A DNA stretch of 64,000 nt, taken from contig NZ_JAKHEX010000003.1 in assembly GCF_023130475.1 (NCBI RefSeq), forward strand, positions 62,001 through 126,000, read 5' to 3'. A program made the translations under genes and the position numbers. Shown here piece after piece: positions 1 through 8,784 of this stretch (position 1 is the stretch's first letter; each line of letters starts with the position of its first letter). The notes beneath the pieces are model-generated. The model was not told where the DNA came from. It saw only the letters and a list, made by a program, of their open reading frames with translations, and ran no database searches. The DNA is from Aciditerrimonas ferrireducens (GTDB taxonomy: Bacteria; Actinomycetota; Acidimicrobiia; Acidimicrobiales; UBA8190).

Positions 1-157
1 CCGCGTAGCCGCAGTAGTCGCAGCGGTCCCGGCAGAAGGGCACGTGGACGTAGAGCCCGAAGCCTCCCTGGGCAGAGTCCAGCGCGGCGCCGTCGGGCGC
101 CCCCATGGACAGCGGCTCAGGGCGCACCGGCCCGGGGATCACCGGACCAGGGCTCAC
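1..157 (-). CDS. hemW: HemW-like radical SAM protein, N-terminal part only
   Basis: Only the first ~52 codons are inside the window; the gene runs off the left edge. The minus-strand translation contains LYVHVPFC followed by RDRCDYC, giving a CxxxCxxC radical-SAM iron-sulfur motif in the VHVPFC context typical of HemW / oxygen-independent coproporphyrinogen III oxidase-like proteins. HemW is known as a haem chaperone and HemN as the oxidase; the fragment cannot separate them, but actinobacterial single copies are usually HemW. The GTG at 157 overlaps the photolyase stop (GTGA) and has a GGGGGAG Shine-Dalgarno about 9 bases upstream; an ATG at 106 is a shorter alternative. It is the last gene seen of the uppS-recO-phr operon. 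Confidence 0.75.
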   Translation of the reverse strand, partial: MSPGPVIPGPVRPEPLSMGAPDGAALDSAQGGFGLYVHVPFCRDRCDYCGYA

Positions 158-1644
158 CGGCCCGGGCTCCCCCGCGCCGGGCCCTCGCCGGAGGCCTGGC
201 CCTCCCGGGCGGCGGCCTGGGCGGCCCGCCAGCGGGCCAGGGCGTCGGCCCGCTCGACCCCGTGGTCGACCAGGGGCGGTCGGGCGGGCGCCGAGCCCAG
301 GTAGCGGCGCCGGTAGACCCCCTCGGGGTCGAACCGCTCGGCCTGGCGGTCGGGGTTGAAGACCCGGTAGTAGGGGGCGGCGTCGGTGCCCACCCCGGCC
401 ACCCACTGCCAGCCCTGGTTGTTCGAGGCCAGATCCCCGTCGACCAGGTGCCAGAGGAACCAGCGGGCCCCGAGACGCCAGTCGAGGTGCAGGTCGTTCA
501 CGAGGAAGCTGGCGCAGACCATGCGCACCCGGTTGTGCATCCAGCCCTCCTCGAGGAGCTGGCGCATGCCGGCGTCGACCAGGGGGTAGCCGGTCTCCCC
601 CCGGGCCCAGGCGGCGAAGCGGGCCTCGGCCGCCGGCCCGCGCTCGACCCGCAGGAAGCGGCCCGCCAGCACGAGCGGTGACCAGGCGGCCTCGGGCCGG
701 TGCCAGAGGACGTCCGCGTAGAACTCCCGCCAAGCCAGCTCGGCCACGAACCGCTCCAGGGCCGGGCCCCTGGCCGCGGCCTGGGCCTCGGCCAGGACGG
801 TTCGGGGATGGAGGACGCCGAGGTGGAGGTCGGCCGAGAGCCGCGAGGTGCTCGGCAGGTCGGGCCGGTCCCGCTCGCGGTGGTAGGCGGCCAGGGGCCC
901 GTCGCAGAACGCCCGCAGGCGGGCCCGGGCCGCCTCGCTGCCCGCAGCCGGCAGGCGGGGGGCCGGTCCGAGGGGCAGCCCCGCCCACCAGGCCGGCAGG
1001 CCGAGCGCCCCGAGGGCGGCGGCGTCGTCGTTCGCGGCCGAGAGGACGTCGATGCCGCCGAGCAGGTCGTCGACGGTGACGTCGCTCGCGAGCCCCTCGG
1101 TGCGCAGGTCAGGGGCAGGCCGGGGCGGCTCGACCGGGACCTGGAGCCAGGCCCGGTGGAAGGCGCTGAAGACCGCGAAGGGCTGGCCGTCGGCCCGCCG
1201 GACCCGCCCGGGGGCCACCAGGTAGGGGGTGCCCTGGCGGACCAGCCGGCGCCCGTCGGCGGCCAGTCGCTCGGCCACCGCCCGGTCCCGTCGGCGGCCG
1301 TAGGGGGTGGTCTCGCCGCTCGCCAGCACCACGTCGGCCCCGGCCTCGGCGGCCACCTGGGCTACGACCTCGGCGACCGCCTCGGCGCCCCCCTGACCCG
1401 GGGCCCGGCGGAGGGTCAGGGTCCCCCCGAGCCGGCGGTCCAGGTCGGCCAGGCAGGCCGCCAGGAAGCGCCGGCGGTTCGGGCCAGCCCCGCGGGCGGC
1501 CCGGGGGTCGAGGACGAAGAGGGGGACGACCGGGGCCGACCCGGCCGCCTCGGCCGCTGCCTGGAGGGTGGGGAGGTCGTCGACCCGGAGATCCCGGCGG
1601 AACCAGAAGACGACGGGCCGTCCGGGGGTGCGAGCCGGGCTCAC
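154..1644 (-). CDS. phrB: Deoxyribodipyrimidine photolyase (class I CPD type)
   Basis: A light-driven flavoenzyme that splits cyclobutane pyrimidine dimers in DNA. The protein has 496 residues, normal for class I photolyases. The N-terminal photolyase domain begins VVFWFRRDLRVDDLPTL, and the C-terminal FAD domain carries WMHNRVRM and the GDLASNNQGWQWVAG signature followed by DAAPYYRVFNP. The start is GTG at 1644, overlapping the recO stop by GTGA, so translation is probably coupled to recO. An arginine/proline-rich extension of the frame upstream of 1644 is antisense-like and was left out. Its place after the repair gene recO fits a DNA-repair operon. A cryptochrome role is possible but less likely given the conserved photolyase signature. 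Confidence 0.92.
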   Translation of the reverse strand: MSPARTPGRPVVFWFRRDLRVDDLPTLQAAAEAAGSAPVVPLFVLDPRAARGAGPNRRRFLAACLADLDRRLGGTLTLRRAPGQGGAEAVAEVVAQVAAEAGADVVLASGETTPYGRRRDRAVAERLAADGRRLVRQGTPYLVAPGRVRRADGQPFAVFSAFHRAWLQVPVEPPRPAPDLRTEGLASDVTVDDLLGGIDVLSAANDDAAALGALGLPAWWAGLPLGPAPRLPAAGSEAARARLRAFCDGPLAAYHRERDRPDLPSTSRLSADLHLGVLHPRTVLAEAQAAARGPALERFVAELAWREFYADVLWHRPEAAWSPLVLAGRFLRVERGPAAEARFAAWARGETGYPLVDAGMRQLLEEGWMHNRVRMVCASFLVNDLHLDWRLGARWFLWHLVDGDLASNNQGWQWVAGVGTDAAPYYRVFNPDRQAERFDPEGVYRRRYLGSAPARPPLVDHGVERADALARWRAAQAAAREGQASGEGPARGSPGR

Positions 1645-2357
1645 GGTCGGACCGGGGTCCGCAGACTGCGCAGCCGGCGGTCCAGGTGCTGCTCCATGAG
1701 CTCTCCGGCCAGCTCGGCCACCTCGGCGACCGCCGGGCCGGCCGGCTGAGCCAGGGCCCAACGGAGCTGGCCCCCCAAGACGGCCTGGAGGAGCCCCAGG
1801 GCCTCCCCCGAGAGCCCCCGGCCGCTGGCGTGGGCCCGGCAGCGCACCCCGCCGGCCGGCCCGTCGAAGGCCACCAGCTGGTCGGTCGCCCCGCACTCGT
1901 TGCAGGCGGCCACCTGGGGCGCTGCTCCCTCGAGGGCGAGGGCCCGGAGGAGGAAGGCGGGGACGAGCAGCGGGGGGTCCTCGGCCTCGAGGACCCCGAG
2001 GGCCCCCACCAGGCTGGCCACCAGGGGCGTCGGGTGGCGTTCCTGGACCAGCTGGTCGGCGACCTCCAGGAGCACGAAGGCCTTCGCGGTCCGCTCCAGG
2101 TCGGCTCGGATGCCCAGGTAGGGGTGGAGGACCTGGGCCTGGGTCACCGTGTCCAGCTCGCCTCGGCCCCGCCAGCACTGCACGGCCACGTGCGTCAGGG
2201 GCTCGAGGCGCCCTCCCCAGCGGGACCGGGTCCGCCGGACCCCCTTGGCCACGGCCCGCACCTTGCCCTGCTCGGCCGTGGCCACCACCACCACCCGGTC
2301 GGCCTCCCCCAGGCGGAAGCTCCGCAGCACGACGCCCTCCGCCCGGTAGTGGCTCAT
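1641..2357 (-). CDS. recO: DNA repair protein RecO
   Basis: RecO works with RecR and RecF to load RecA on gapped DNA. The 238-residue protein begins MSHYRAEGVVLRSFRLGEAD, the typical RecO OB-fold start, and has a CNECG motif and a later Cys/His pair (CRAHA) near residue 165-180 that fit the zinc-binding part of the family. The ATG at 2357 overlaps the stop of the small upstream membrane gene (ATGA), and the stop overlaps the photolyase GTG, so three genes are translationally chained. The uppS-recO neighbourhood is common in Actinobacteria. Confidence 0.93.
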   Translation of the reverse strand: MSHYRAEGVVLRSFRLGEADRVVVVATAEQGKVRAVAKGVRRTRSRWGGRLEPLTHVAVQCWRGRGELDTVTQAQVLHPYLGIRADLERTAKAFVLLEVADQLVQERHPTPLVASLVGALGVLEAEDPPLLVPAFLLRALALEGAAPQVAACNECGATDQLVAFDGPAGGVRCRAHASGRGLSGEALGLLQAVLGGQLRWALAQPAGPAVAEVAELAGELMEQHLDRRLRSLRTPVRP

Positions 2358-2641
2358 GGCCCCTCCGGCGCCCCCTCGGGCCCGGCCTCGGCCGCGGGGG
2401 CGGCGCTCCCCGGGGGCACCGGGTGGTCCTGTGGCTCCGACGCCTGGGCCGGGCCTCGGGGCACGGGGATCGGGTCCCGGCGGGGCGTGCCTCGACCCCC
2501 CAGCCGAGTGCCGAGGACGATCATGGCGACGATGCCGACCAGGGTGAGGAGGATGCCGAGAGCACCGGGGGAGCCTGCTGCGGCCATGATCGAGAGGAGG
2601 GCCACGACCGCCAGGCCGAAGAGGATGGCCAAGGTCCGCAT
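2354..2641 (-). CDS. Small two-helix membrane protein, unknown function
   Basis: A 95-residue protein that I do not recognise. Two hydrophobic segments (about residues 4-22 and 27-45) are followed by a short basic stretch and a Pro/Ala/Glu-rich, low-complexity tail. It starts with ATG at 2641, three bases after the uppS stop, and its stop overlaps the recO start (ATGA). This tight packing, together with the membrane profile, argues that it is a real gene and not a shadow. No function can be inferred beyond co-transcription with uppS and recO. Confidence 0.7.
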   Translation of the reverse strand: MRTLAILFGLAVVALLSIMAAAGSPGALGILLTLVGIVAMIVLGTRLGGRGTPRRDPIPVPRGPAQASEPQDHPVPPGSAAPAAEAGPEGAPEGP

Positions 2642-2644
2642 CGC

Positions 2645-3385
2645 CTAGGCCCCTCGGTCGACCCGGACGCCGCCGTAGCGGCGCTCCCGGCGCTGGTACT
2701 CGGCCACCGCCTGGTAGAGGTGCTGGCGACGGAAGTCGGGCCAGAGCACGTCGGAGAAGACCAGTTCGGAGTAGGCCAGCTGCCAGAGGAGGAAGTTCGA
2801 GATCCGGTACTCCCCCGAGGTCCGGATCACCAGGTCCGGATCGGGCTGGTCCGGGTGGTAGAGCCGGGCTCGGATGGCCCGCTCGTCGACCCGTTCGGGC
2901 CGGACGCCGTCGGCCACCAACTGGCGGACCGCGTCGACGATCTCGGCCCGGCCACCGTAGTTGAAGGCCATCGTCAGGGTCATCCGACGGTTCTTCTCCG
3001 TGAGCGCCACCGACTCGTCCATGCGCCGCAGGACCCGCCGGGGCACCCGCCAGTCCCGGCGGCCGGCGAAGCGGATCCGGACCCCCTTCTCGTGCAGCTC
3101 GTCCCGCCGACGCACCAGCAGGTCCTCGTTGAAGTGCATCAGGTAGCGGACCTCGTCGGGAGGCCGCCGCCAGTTCTCGGTCGAGAAGGCGAACATGGTC
3201 AGCCAGCGGATCCCGAGGGCCAGGGCCCCCTCGACGGTGTCCCACAGGGCCGTCTCCCCCGCCGCGTGCCCCTCGGTCCGAGGCAGGCCCCGGCGGGCCG
3301 CCCAGCGCCCGTTGCCGTCCATGACGCAGGCCACGTGCGCAGGGACTCGGCGCGGGTCGATGCCCTCGGGGAACTCCTCGGCCAC
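2645..3385 (-). CDS. uppS: Isoprenyl (polyprenyl) diphosphate synthase, UppS family
   Basis: A cis-prenyltransferase that makes the long-chain polyprenyl diphosphate carrier lipid for cell-wall synthesis. Motifs in order: HVACVMDGNGRWA with the catalytic Asp near residue 23, GHAAG, AFSTENWRRP, and RTSGEYRISNFLLWQ near the C-terminus. Length is 246 residues, normal for the family. The start is taken as GTG at 3385: there is no good Shine-Dalgarno, but TAGCGT lies exactly 7 bases upstream, which suggests a leaderless transcript. Chain length (C50 or C55, or a short cis product) cannot be told from sequence. It is the first gene of the uppS-recO-phrB-hemW operon. Confidence 0.93.
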   Translation of the reverse strand: MAEEFPEGIDPRRVPAHVACVMDGNGRWAARRGLPRTEGHAAGETALWDTVEGALALGIRWLTMFAFSTENWRRPPDEVRYLMHFNEDLLVRRRDELHEKGVRIRFAGRRDWRVPRRVLRRMDESVALTEKNRRMTLTMAFNYGGRAEIVDAVRQLVADGVRPERVDERAIRARLYHPDQPDPDLVIRTSGEYRISNFLLWQLAYSELVFSDVLWPDFRRQHLYQAVAEYQRRERRYGGVRVDRGA

Positions 3386-3392
3386 GGACCCG

Positions 3393-3398
3393 ACGCTA
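3393..3398 (-). promoter_or_regulatory. -10 element of a leaderless uppS promoter
   Basis: TAGCGT on the minus strand ends 7 bases before the uppS GTG. The spacing puts the transcription start on or next to the start codon. No TTGACA-like -35 is visible. Confidence 0.5.
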
Positions 3399-3564
3399 GC
3401 GGCCCCGTCGAGGCCCCACGAGGCACGGTCAGCGCCGAAACCCCAGGACCGAGGGGGCCCGGCCGGGACCGCCAGCCGGGACCGGGACCAGGGGTCCGGA
3501 CGCGCCGGAGGGCCGGGCACCCGCCCGACCCTCCGATCCCGTCTCGGGTTCGTCGCCTGAGCGC

Positions 3565-3768
3565 TCAGAGCGCCTTCACGCGAGTGGCCTGGGGCCCCTT
3601 CTGGCCCTGGGTGGTCTCGAACTCCACCCGCTGGCCCTCGAAGAGCTCCCGGTAGCCCGTGCCCTCGATGGCCGAGAAGTGCACGAACACGTCGGCACTG
3701 CCGTCATCGGGGGTCAAGAACCCGTAGCCCTTCGTGGCGTTGAACCACTTCACCGTACCTTCGGCCAT
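3565..3768 (-). CDS. Cold-shock domain protein (CspA family)
   Basis: A 67-residue single OB-fold protein that binds single-stranded RNA/DNA, a transcription/translation helper. It begins [18 protein letters not shown] and has both RNA-binding motifs: KGYGFLTP (RNP1) and DVFVHFSAI (RNP2). The ATG at 3768 has a GGAAAGG Shine-Dalgarno 7-8 bases upstream; an upstream extension of the frame is not protein-like. It is a monocistronic gene divergent from dinG, with about 130 bases between them, enough for the long 5' leader typical of csp genes. Actinobacterial names vary (CspA, CspD, ScoF), so no symbol is given. Confidence 0.95.
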   Translation of the reverse strand: MAEGTVKWFNATKGYGFLTPDDGSADVFVHFSAIEGTGYRELFEGQRVEFETTQGQKGPQATRVKAL

Positions 3769-3892
3769 GACGCCTGCCTTTCCACGCACTCCAAGCCTGC
3801 GGGTGACAAGACGCCAGCCGACACAGCAACGTCGGGCAGCGTGTCCATCCCGACGCTGGCGGCACTCTAGCACGGCGCGGGGCCCGGACCGC

Positions 3893-3898
3893 TAGCCT
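3893..3898 (+). promoter_or_regulatory. -10 element of a leaderless dinG promoter
   Basis: TAGCCT ends exactly 7 bases before the dinG ATG at 3906, and no Shine-Dalgarno is present between them. This is the leaderless geometry seen repeatedly in the window. Confidence 0.5.
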
Positions 3899-3905
3899 CC
3901 CGCCG

Positions 3906-5975
3906 ATGGCCCCCGAGGCGCCCACCCCGACGACCGCCGGGTCGGCGGAGGGGCTCCTGCAGGCCCTCCGAGCGACCCTCGGGCGGGTCACCGCCGAGCT
4001 GCCCGGGGGAGCCGAGCCCCGCCCCGGCCAGGAGACCCTGCTCGAGGCGGTGGGACGAGCGGTCCTCGCCAAGCGGCACCTGGTGGCCGAAGCCGGGACC
4101 GGCACCGGCAAGACCCTCGCGTACCTGGTCGGCAGCCTGCTCGCCCCGACCCCCGTGGTGGTGGCGACCGCCACCTTGGCCCTCCAGGACCAGCTGCGCC
4201 ACCAGGACCTGCCGCTCCTCGCCCGGGCCCTGGCCGACCCGGGCCTGCCCGAGGCGACCCGCCGGCCCCGCCTGGCGGTGGCCGTGGTGAAGGGCAGGGC
4301 CAACTACCTCTGCCGGCAGCGGGCCGCCGAACGGCTCGGCTACGCCTCGTGGCCCGAGCTCGAGGCCACCGGCGCCCTGGGCGACGAGGGGCTGCGGCCC
4401 GGGCCGAGCGCCCCGCCCCTCTCCCCGGGACTGGCCCGCCTGCTGGCCTGGGCCGCCGACTCGCCCGACGGGGACCGCAGCAGCCTGCCCGAGGAGCCCG
4501 ACCCGCGGGACTGGGCGGCCCTGAGCATCGAGCAGCAAGCCTGCCCGGGGGGCTTCGCCTGCCCCTCGGGGGGCGCCTGCTTCGCCGAGCTGGCCCGGGC
4601 CCGGGCCCAGACCGCCGACGTCGTGGTCACGAACCACGCCCTCTATGCCAGCCAGCTGGCCGGGGCCGCGGTCCTGCCGGAGCACGGGCTGGTGGTCCTC
4701 GACGAGGCCCACGAGTTCGAGGAAGCCCTCCGCCAAGCCCTCAGCAGGGAGGTCAGCCCGGCTCGGCTCCGCCAGGTCGCGGCCGGGGCACCGGGGGACG
4801 AGCCCGCAGCCCAGGACCTCGAACGGGCCGCCCAGGCCCTCGAGGGCCTGCTGGCCAGCCGGCCCGGGCAGCTGCTCGACGGGCCAGCCACCGAGGCCCT
4901 CGCCGAGCCCCTCACCCGGGCCCAGGGGGCCGCCCTGGCCCTGGCCGAAGCAGCCCGGGGCCGGGCCGAGTCGGCCCGGCGCGCCGGGGCGCTCCAGCGG
5001 GCCGCCGCGGCGGCCAGCCGCCTGGCCGCCGACCTGGCCGCCCTGGTCGACCCCGAAGCCGACCTGGTCCGCTGGGCAGGCAGCGGCCGGACCCCGAGCC
5101 TGCGCGGGGCCCCGGTGGACCTGGCCCCCACCCTGGCCGGCCGGCTCTGGCCCCGGACCATCGGGGTCCTGACCTCGGCCACCGTCCCCCGGGACCTCGT
5201 CGAGCGCCTCGGCCTGCCCCCCGATCGGACCGACCAGCTGACCGTGGCCAGCCCCTTCGACTACCGCCACCAAGGCCTGCTCTACGTGGCCGCCGACCTC
5301 CCCGACCGGCGCCGGCCCCAGGCCGACCCGGCGGCCCTGGCCCGACTCGAAGCCCTCATGGAAGCCGCCGGCGGCCGGACCCTGGCCCTCTTCACCAGCT
5401 GGCGGGCCCTCCAGGACGCCGAAGCCCACCTGGCCGGCCGGTTCCCCTGGCCGCTCCTCGTCCAGGGCCAGCTCCCGAAGGCCGAGCTCCTGCGGCGCTT
5501 CGCCGACGAGGAGACCAGCTGCCTCCTCGCCACCGTCTCCTTCTGGCAGGGGGTCGACGTGCCCGGCCGGGCGGTCAGCCTGGTCGTCCTCGACCGCATC
5601 CCCTTCCCCCGGCCCGACGACCCGGTCCTCAGCGCCCTGCGCCAGCGGGCCGGCACCCAGGGGTTCCGTCGCGTCGACCTGCCCCGGGCCGCCACCTTGC
5701 TAGCCCAGGGCGCCGGTCGGCTCATCCGCCGGGCCTCCGACCGGGGCGTCGTCGCCGTCCTGGACCCCCGGCTGGCCACCGCCAGCTACCGCCGGCTGCT
5801 CCTCGACGCCCTGCCCCCCCTGCGCCGCACCACCGACCTGGCCGAGACCCTGGCCTTCCTCAGCGCCGCGGTCGCCGACCACGACGGGACCGGGCCTTTC
5901 GGGGAGCACGGTGCGGCCCCCGGCGACCGCCCCCGTGGGCCCCGGGCGGCGAGGACAGCGGGCGAGGCTCAGTAG
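3906..5975 (+). CDS. dinG: DinG-family ATP-dependent DNA helicase
   Basis: A Rad3/XPD-like superfamily 2 helicase, 689 residues. Walker A is EAGTGTGKT at about residues 62-70 and the Walker B/DEAH box is VVLDEAHEFEE near 266. Between them lie a cysteine near residue 137 (NYLCRQ) and three more in CPGGFACPSGGAC (about 213-225), consistent with the 4Fe-4S cluster of the XPD/DinG group. C-terminal helicase motifs include SFWQGVDVPG and QGAGRLIRR. Known relatives unwind 5'-3' and resolve R-loops and replication-transcription conflicts. It stands alone, divergent from csp; its last 7 bases overlap the convergent era stop. No LexA-type operator is visible upstream. Confidence 0.9.
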   Translation: MAPEAPTPTTAGSAEGLLQALRATLGRVTAELPGGAEPRPGQETLLEAVGRAVLAKRHLVAEAGTGTGKTLAYLVGSLLAPTPVVVATATLALQDQLRHQDLPLLARALADPGLPEATRRPRLAVAVVKGRANYLCRQRAAERLGYASWPELEATGALGDEGLRPGPSAPPLSPGLARLLAWAADSPDGDRSSLPEEPDPRDWAALSIEQQACPGGFACPSGGACFAELARARAQTADVVVTNHALYASQLAGAAVLPEHGLVVLDEAHEFEEALRQALSREVSPARLRQVAAGAPGDEPAAQDLERAAQALEGLLASRPGQLLDGPATEALAEPLTRAQGAALALAEAARGRAESARRAGALQRAAAAASRLAADLAALVDPEADLVRWAGSGRTPSLRGAPVDLAPTLAGRLWPRTIGVLTSATVPRDLVERLGLPPDRTDQLTVASPFDYRHQGLLYVAADLPDRRRPQADPAALARLEALMEAAGGRTLALFTSWRALQDAEAHLAGRFPWPLLVQGQLPKAELLRRFADEETSCLLATVSFWQGVDVPGRAVSLVVLDRIPFPRPDDPVLSALRQRAGTQGFRRVDLPRAATLLAQGAGRLIRRASDRGVVAVLDPRLATASYRRLLLDALPPLRRTTDLAETLAFLSAAVADHDGTGPFGEHGAAPGDRPRGPRAARTAGEAQ

Positions 5976-6874
5976 CCGAGACGCTCGATGGCGTCGGGGC
6001 GCTGCTGCCAGCGGGGCTCGACCACGACGTGGAGCTCCAGGTAGCAGCCGGGGGGGAGCTGGCGGCGGACCCGCTCGCCGACCCGCCGGAGAACCGCCCC
6101 GCCCCGACCGATGACGATGGCCTTCTGGGAGGGCCGCTCGACCAAGATCTCGACCCGCAGACGGGGCCAGTCCCACTCCACCAGCCGACAGGCGATGGCG
6201 TGGGGCAGCTCGTCCTCGACGACGGCCAGCAGCTGCTCCCGGACCAGCTCGGCCACCCGGACCTCCTCGGGCAGGTCGGTCAGGACCTCCGGGGGGTAGT
6301 AGGGCGGGCCCTCGGGCAGGCGGGCCACGATGGCCTCGGCCAGCTCGGCCACGCCCCGGCCGCTGCGGGCCGAAACGGGGTAGAGCTCGACGCGGTGTCC
6401 CGACCCGGCCAGGTCCCGCAGGGCCTGGTCGGCCTGGGCCAAGCGGGCCAGGACCTCGGCCGGGCGGGCCCGGTCCAGCTTGTTCAGCACCACCAGCATC
6501 CGCTCCTGGCCCCGGCCGTCGCCGACGGCCGCCAGGCTGCGGGCGAGCACCAGGCGGTCCCCGGGCCCGACGTCCCCGGTGGCGTCGAGCACCGCCACCA
6601 CCACGTCGAGGTCCTCGAGGGACTCGGCCACGTGCTCGTTCAGCCGAGCACCCAGGGCGCTGCGGGGCCGGTGGAGGCCGGGGGTGTCGACGAAGACCGC
6701 TTGGCGACCCGGCCGGTGCAGGACCCCACGAACAGGACGACGGGTGGTGTTCGGCCGGGGCGAGGTGATCGACACCTTGCTGCCGACCAGCCGGTTCACC
6801 AAGGTGGACTTGCCGACGTTGGGTCGACCGACCACCGTCACGAACCCCGAGCGGAACCCCTGGTCCTCCCCCAT
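5969..6874 (-). CDS. era: GTPase Era
   Basis: An essential GTPase that binds 16S rRNA and assists 30S assembly. The 301-residue protein has GRPNVGKS (G1, residues 16-23), the PNTTRR switch (G2), DTPG (G3), NKLD (G4) and SARSG (G5). The C-terminal KH domain includes AIVIGRGGAVLRRVG. It starts with ATG at 6874, 12 bases after the corC stop, as the last gene of phoH-ybeY-corC-era, a classic bacterial ribosome-maturation cluster. The stop overlaps the dinG stop region by 7 bases (convergent). Confidence 0.96.
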   Translation of the reverse strand: MGEDQGFRSGFVTVVGRPNVGKSTLVNRLVGSKVSITSPRPNTTRRPVRGVLHRPGRQAVFVDTPGLHRPRSALGARLNEHVAESLEDLDVVVAVLDATGDVGPGDRLVLARSLAAVGDGRGQERMLVVLNKLDRARPAEVLARLAQADQALRDLAGSGHRVELYPVSARSGRGVAELAEAIVARLPEGPPYYPPEVLTDLPEEVRVAELVREQLLAVVEDELPHAIACRLVEWDWPRLRVEILVERPSQKAIVIGRGGAVLRRVGERVRRQLPPGCYLELHVVVEPRWQQRPDAIERLGY

Positions 6875-6886
6875 CGGTCCCCCCGC

Positions 6887-8251
6887 TCAGCCTCGGCCGA
6901 CCGGGGCCGTCGGCGAACCGGCCTGGCCGTCCGCACCGGCCGACGCGGCGCTGTCGAGGGGCGGGCCCCCACGGGTGCCGTCCCCGGGGAGCTCGCCGGC
7001 CACTGGTGGCGGCAAGGGCTCGACCCGCACCCGGCCGACCCGGTTGCCCTGGACCCGTTCGGCCACCAGCCGCCAGCCGGCCACCGCCACGGCGTCGCCC
7101 TGCAGGGGCACCCGACCGAGGAGGTCCGAGAGCAAGCCGCTCACCGTGTCCCAGGTGCCCGTGGGTAGCTCCACGTCGAGCTCCTCGGCCAGAGCGTCGA
7201 CCGTCAAGCGCCCCGAGACCGAGCGGCTGCCGTCGGGCAGGCGCTTGATGGGGGGCTCCTCGACGTCGTACTCGTCGACGATCTCCCCGACCAGCTCCTC
7301 GATGAGATCCTCAAGGGTCACCAGGCCGGCCGTGCCGCCGTACTCGTCGACCACCAGCGCCAGGTGGAACGTCTCGGCCTGCATCTCCCGCATGAGGGCC
7401 GCCACGCGCTTGGTCTCGGGGACGAAGTGGGCGGGCCGCAGGTGCCGGCGGACCTCCTCGCCGCCCTGGCCGGCTCGCTCGGCCCGGACCAGGTCCTTCA
7501 CGTAGGCCACCCCCACGATGTCGTCCACGTTGCCCTCGAAGGCCGGCAGCCGGCTGAAGCCCACCGCCAGGGCCCGCTCCAGGGCCTCGGTGACACTGGC
7601 GCTGGCCTCGACCGCCTGCATCTCGGGCCGGGGCACCATGACCTCGCGGACCACGGTGTCCCCGAACTCGATGATGGAGTGGATCAGGGCCCGCTCCTCG
7701 GTCTCGATGACCTGCTCCTCGACCGCCACGTCGGCCAGGGCGAGCAGTTCCTGTTCGCTGACCTCCGCGGGCCGCCGCCGGCCCCCGCTCAAGGCGGCCG
7801 CCAAGCGGACCAGCCCCTGGGAGAAGACCCGGACCGGCCAGAACTCCACCAGGGCGGCCACGAGCGGCGCCGCCAGGAGGGCCGACCGCTCGGGGTTCTG
7901 CATGGCCCAGTTCTTGGGCAGGGCCTCAGCCAGGACGAAGAGGACCACCACCTCGAAGACCGTGGCCACCGCCACCCCGAGGCCCCCGAAGAGCTGCTCG
8001 GCCAGGATCCCGACCAGCGTGGCCACCACCAGCTGGCAGACCAGGACCAGGAGCAGGACCCCCGAGAGGAACCGCTCGGGCCGCTCGACCAAGGCCAGCA
8101 GCTTGCCGGCCCCCCGCCGGCCCTCCTCGACCAAGGCCAGGGCCTTGGCCCGACTGGTCCGCACCAGGCTCGTCTCGGCCAGCGCCAACAGCGCCGAGAC
8201 CGCCACCAGGAGGCAGACGACCCCCACCAAGGCCCACTGCCCGGCGCTCAC
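6887..8251 (-). CDS. CNNM/CorC-type membrane protein with CBS domains
   Basis: A HlyC/CorC-family protein, 454 residues. An N-terminal CNNM (DUF21) membrane domain with about four helices occupies residues 1-170 (contains LALAETSLVRTSR and LVFVLAEALPKNWA-like segments). Two CBS domains follow (about 200-330; VREVMVPRPEMQAV, LVVDEYGGTAGLVTLEDLIEE), then a CorC/HlyC C-terminal domain (about 345-425) and a low-complexity tail. Relatives act in magnesium/cobalt efflux or ion homeostasis; haemolysin activity is a historical name. The GTG start is 20 bases after ybeY; the gene sits between ybeY and era, a conserved order. Confidence 0.88.
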   Translation of the reverse strand: MSAGQWALVGVVCLLVAVSALLALAETSLVRTSRAKALALVEEGRRGAGKLLALVERPERFLSGVLLLVLVCQLVVATLVGILAEQLFGGLGVAVATVFEVVVLFVLAEALPKNWAMQNPERSALLAAPLVAALVEFWPVRVFSQGLVRLAAALSGGRRRPAEVSEQELLALADVAVEEQVIETEERALIHSIIEFGDTVVREVMVPRPEMQAVEASASVTEALERALAVGFSRLPAFEGNVDDIVGVAYVKDLVRAERAGQGGEEVRRHLRPAHFVPETKRVAALMREMQAETFHLALVVDEYGGTAGLVTLEDLIEELVGEIVDEYDVEEPPIKRLPDGSRSVSGRLTVDALAEELDVELPTGTWDTVSGLLSDLLGRVPLQGDAVAVAGWRLVAERVQGNRVGRVRVEPLPPPVAGELPGDGTRGGPPLDSAASAGADGQAGSPTAPVGRG

Positions 8252-8271
8252 CGCCCCCGCACCGCCCGGCC

Positions 8272-8784
8272 TCAGCCGGGCCGGCGGTAGAGCAGGTCCA
8301 AGAGCTCCTGCTCCCGGCGCTCCATCCGCTCGGCCTCCTCGTCCTGCTCGTGGTCCATGCCCAGCAGGTGCAGCACCCCGTGGACGACCAAGAGGGCCAG
8401 CTCGTCCTCCAAGCTCACCCCGTGCTCGGCAGCGTTCCGCTCGGCCACCGCCGGGCAGACCACGATGTCGCCCAGCAGCACCGGCACTTCCTCGTCGTCC
8501 GGCTCCCCACTGTCACCCGGGCCGGGCCCACCGGCGTCCGGGGAGCGGCCCCGGACCTGGGGCTCGTCGTCGATGGGGAACGCCAGGACGTCCGTCGGCC
8601 CCTCGCGTCCGAGGAAACGGTCGTTCAGCTCGGCGATCGTGGCCTCGTCCACGAACAGCAGCGAGACCTCGGCGTCGGCCACCACCCCCTCGGCGGCCAA
8701 GGCCCCCCGGGCCAGCTCGGCGAAGCGCTCGATGGCTACCGGCCGGTCGGCCTGCTCGTCGGCGCAAAAGACGTCAACCGGCAC
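8272..8784 (-). CDS. ybeY: Endoribonuclease YbeY (rRNA maturation)
   Basis: A zinc metalloendoribonuclease needed for 16S rRNA 3'-end maturation and ribosome quality control. The metal site is HGVLHLLGMDHEQDEE near residues 133-148, matching the family HGxLHLxGxDH motif. The 170-residue protein carries an acidic Gly/Pro-rich insert (about 75-100) before the catalytic domain, a little longer than usual. GTG start at 8784 with GGGAGGGG upstream; the start lies 11 bases inside phoH, so the two are translationally coupled. Confidence 0.92.
   Translation of the reverse strand: MPVDVFCADEQADRPVAIERFAELARGALAAEGVVADAEVSLLFVDEATIAELNDRFLGREGPTDVLAFPIDDEPQVRGRSPDAGGPGPGDSGEPDDEEVPVLLGDIVVCPAVAERNAAEHGVSLEDELALLVVHGVLHLLGMDHEQDEEAERMERREQELLDLLYRRPG

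Noticed and set aside
3769-3905. LexA/SOS box controlling dinG
   Set aside because: No TCGAAC-N4-GTTCGA-like site in the csp-dinG spacer.
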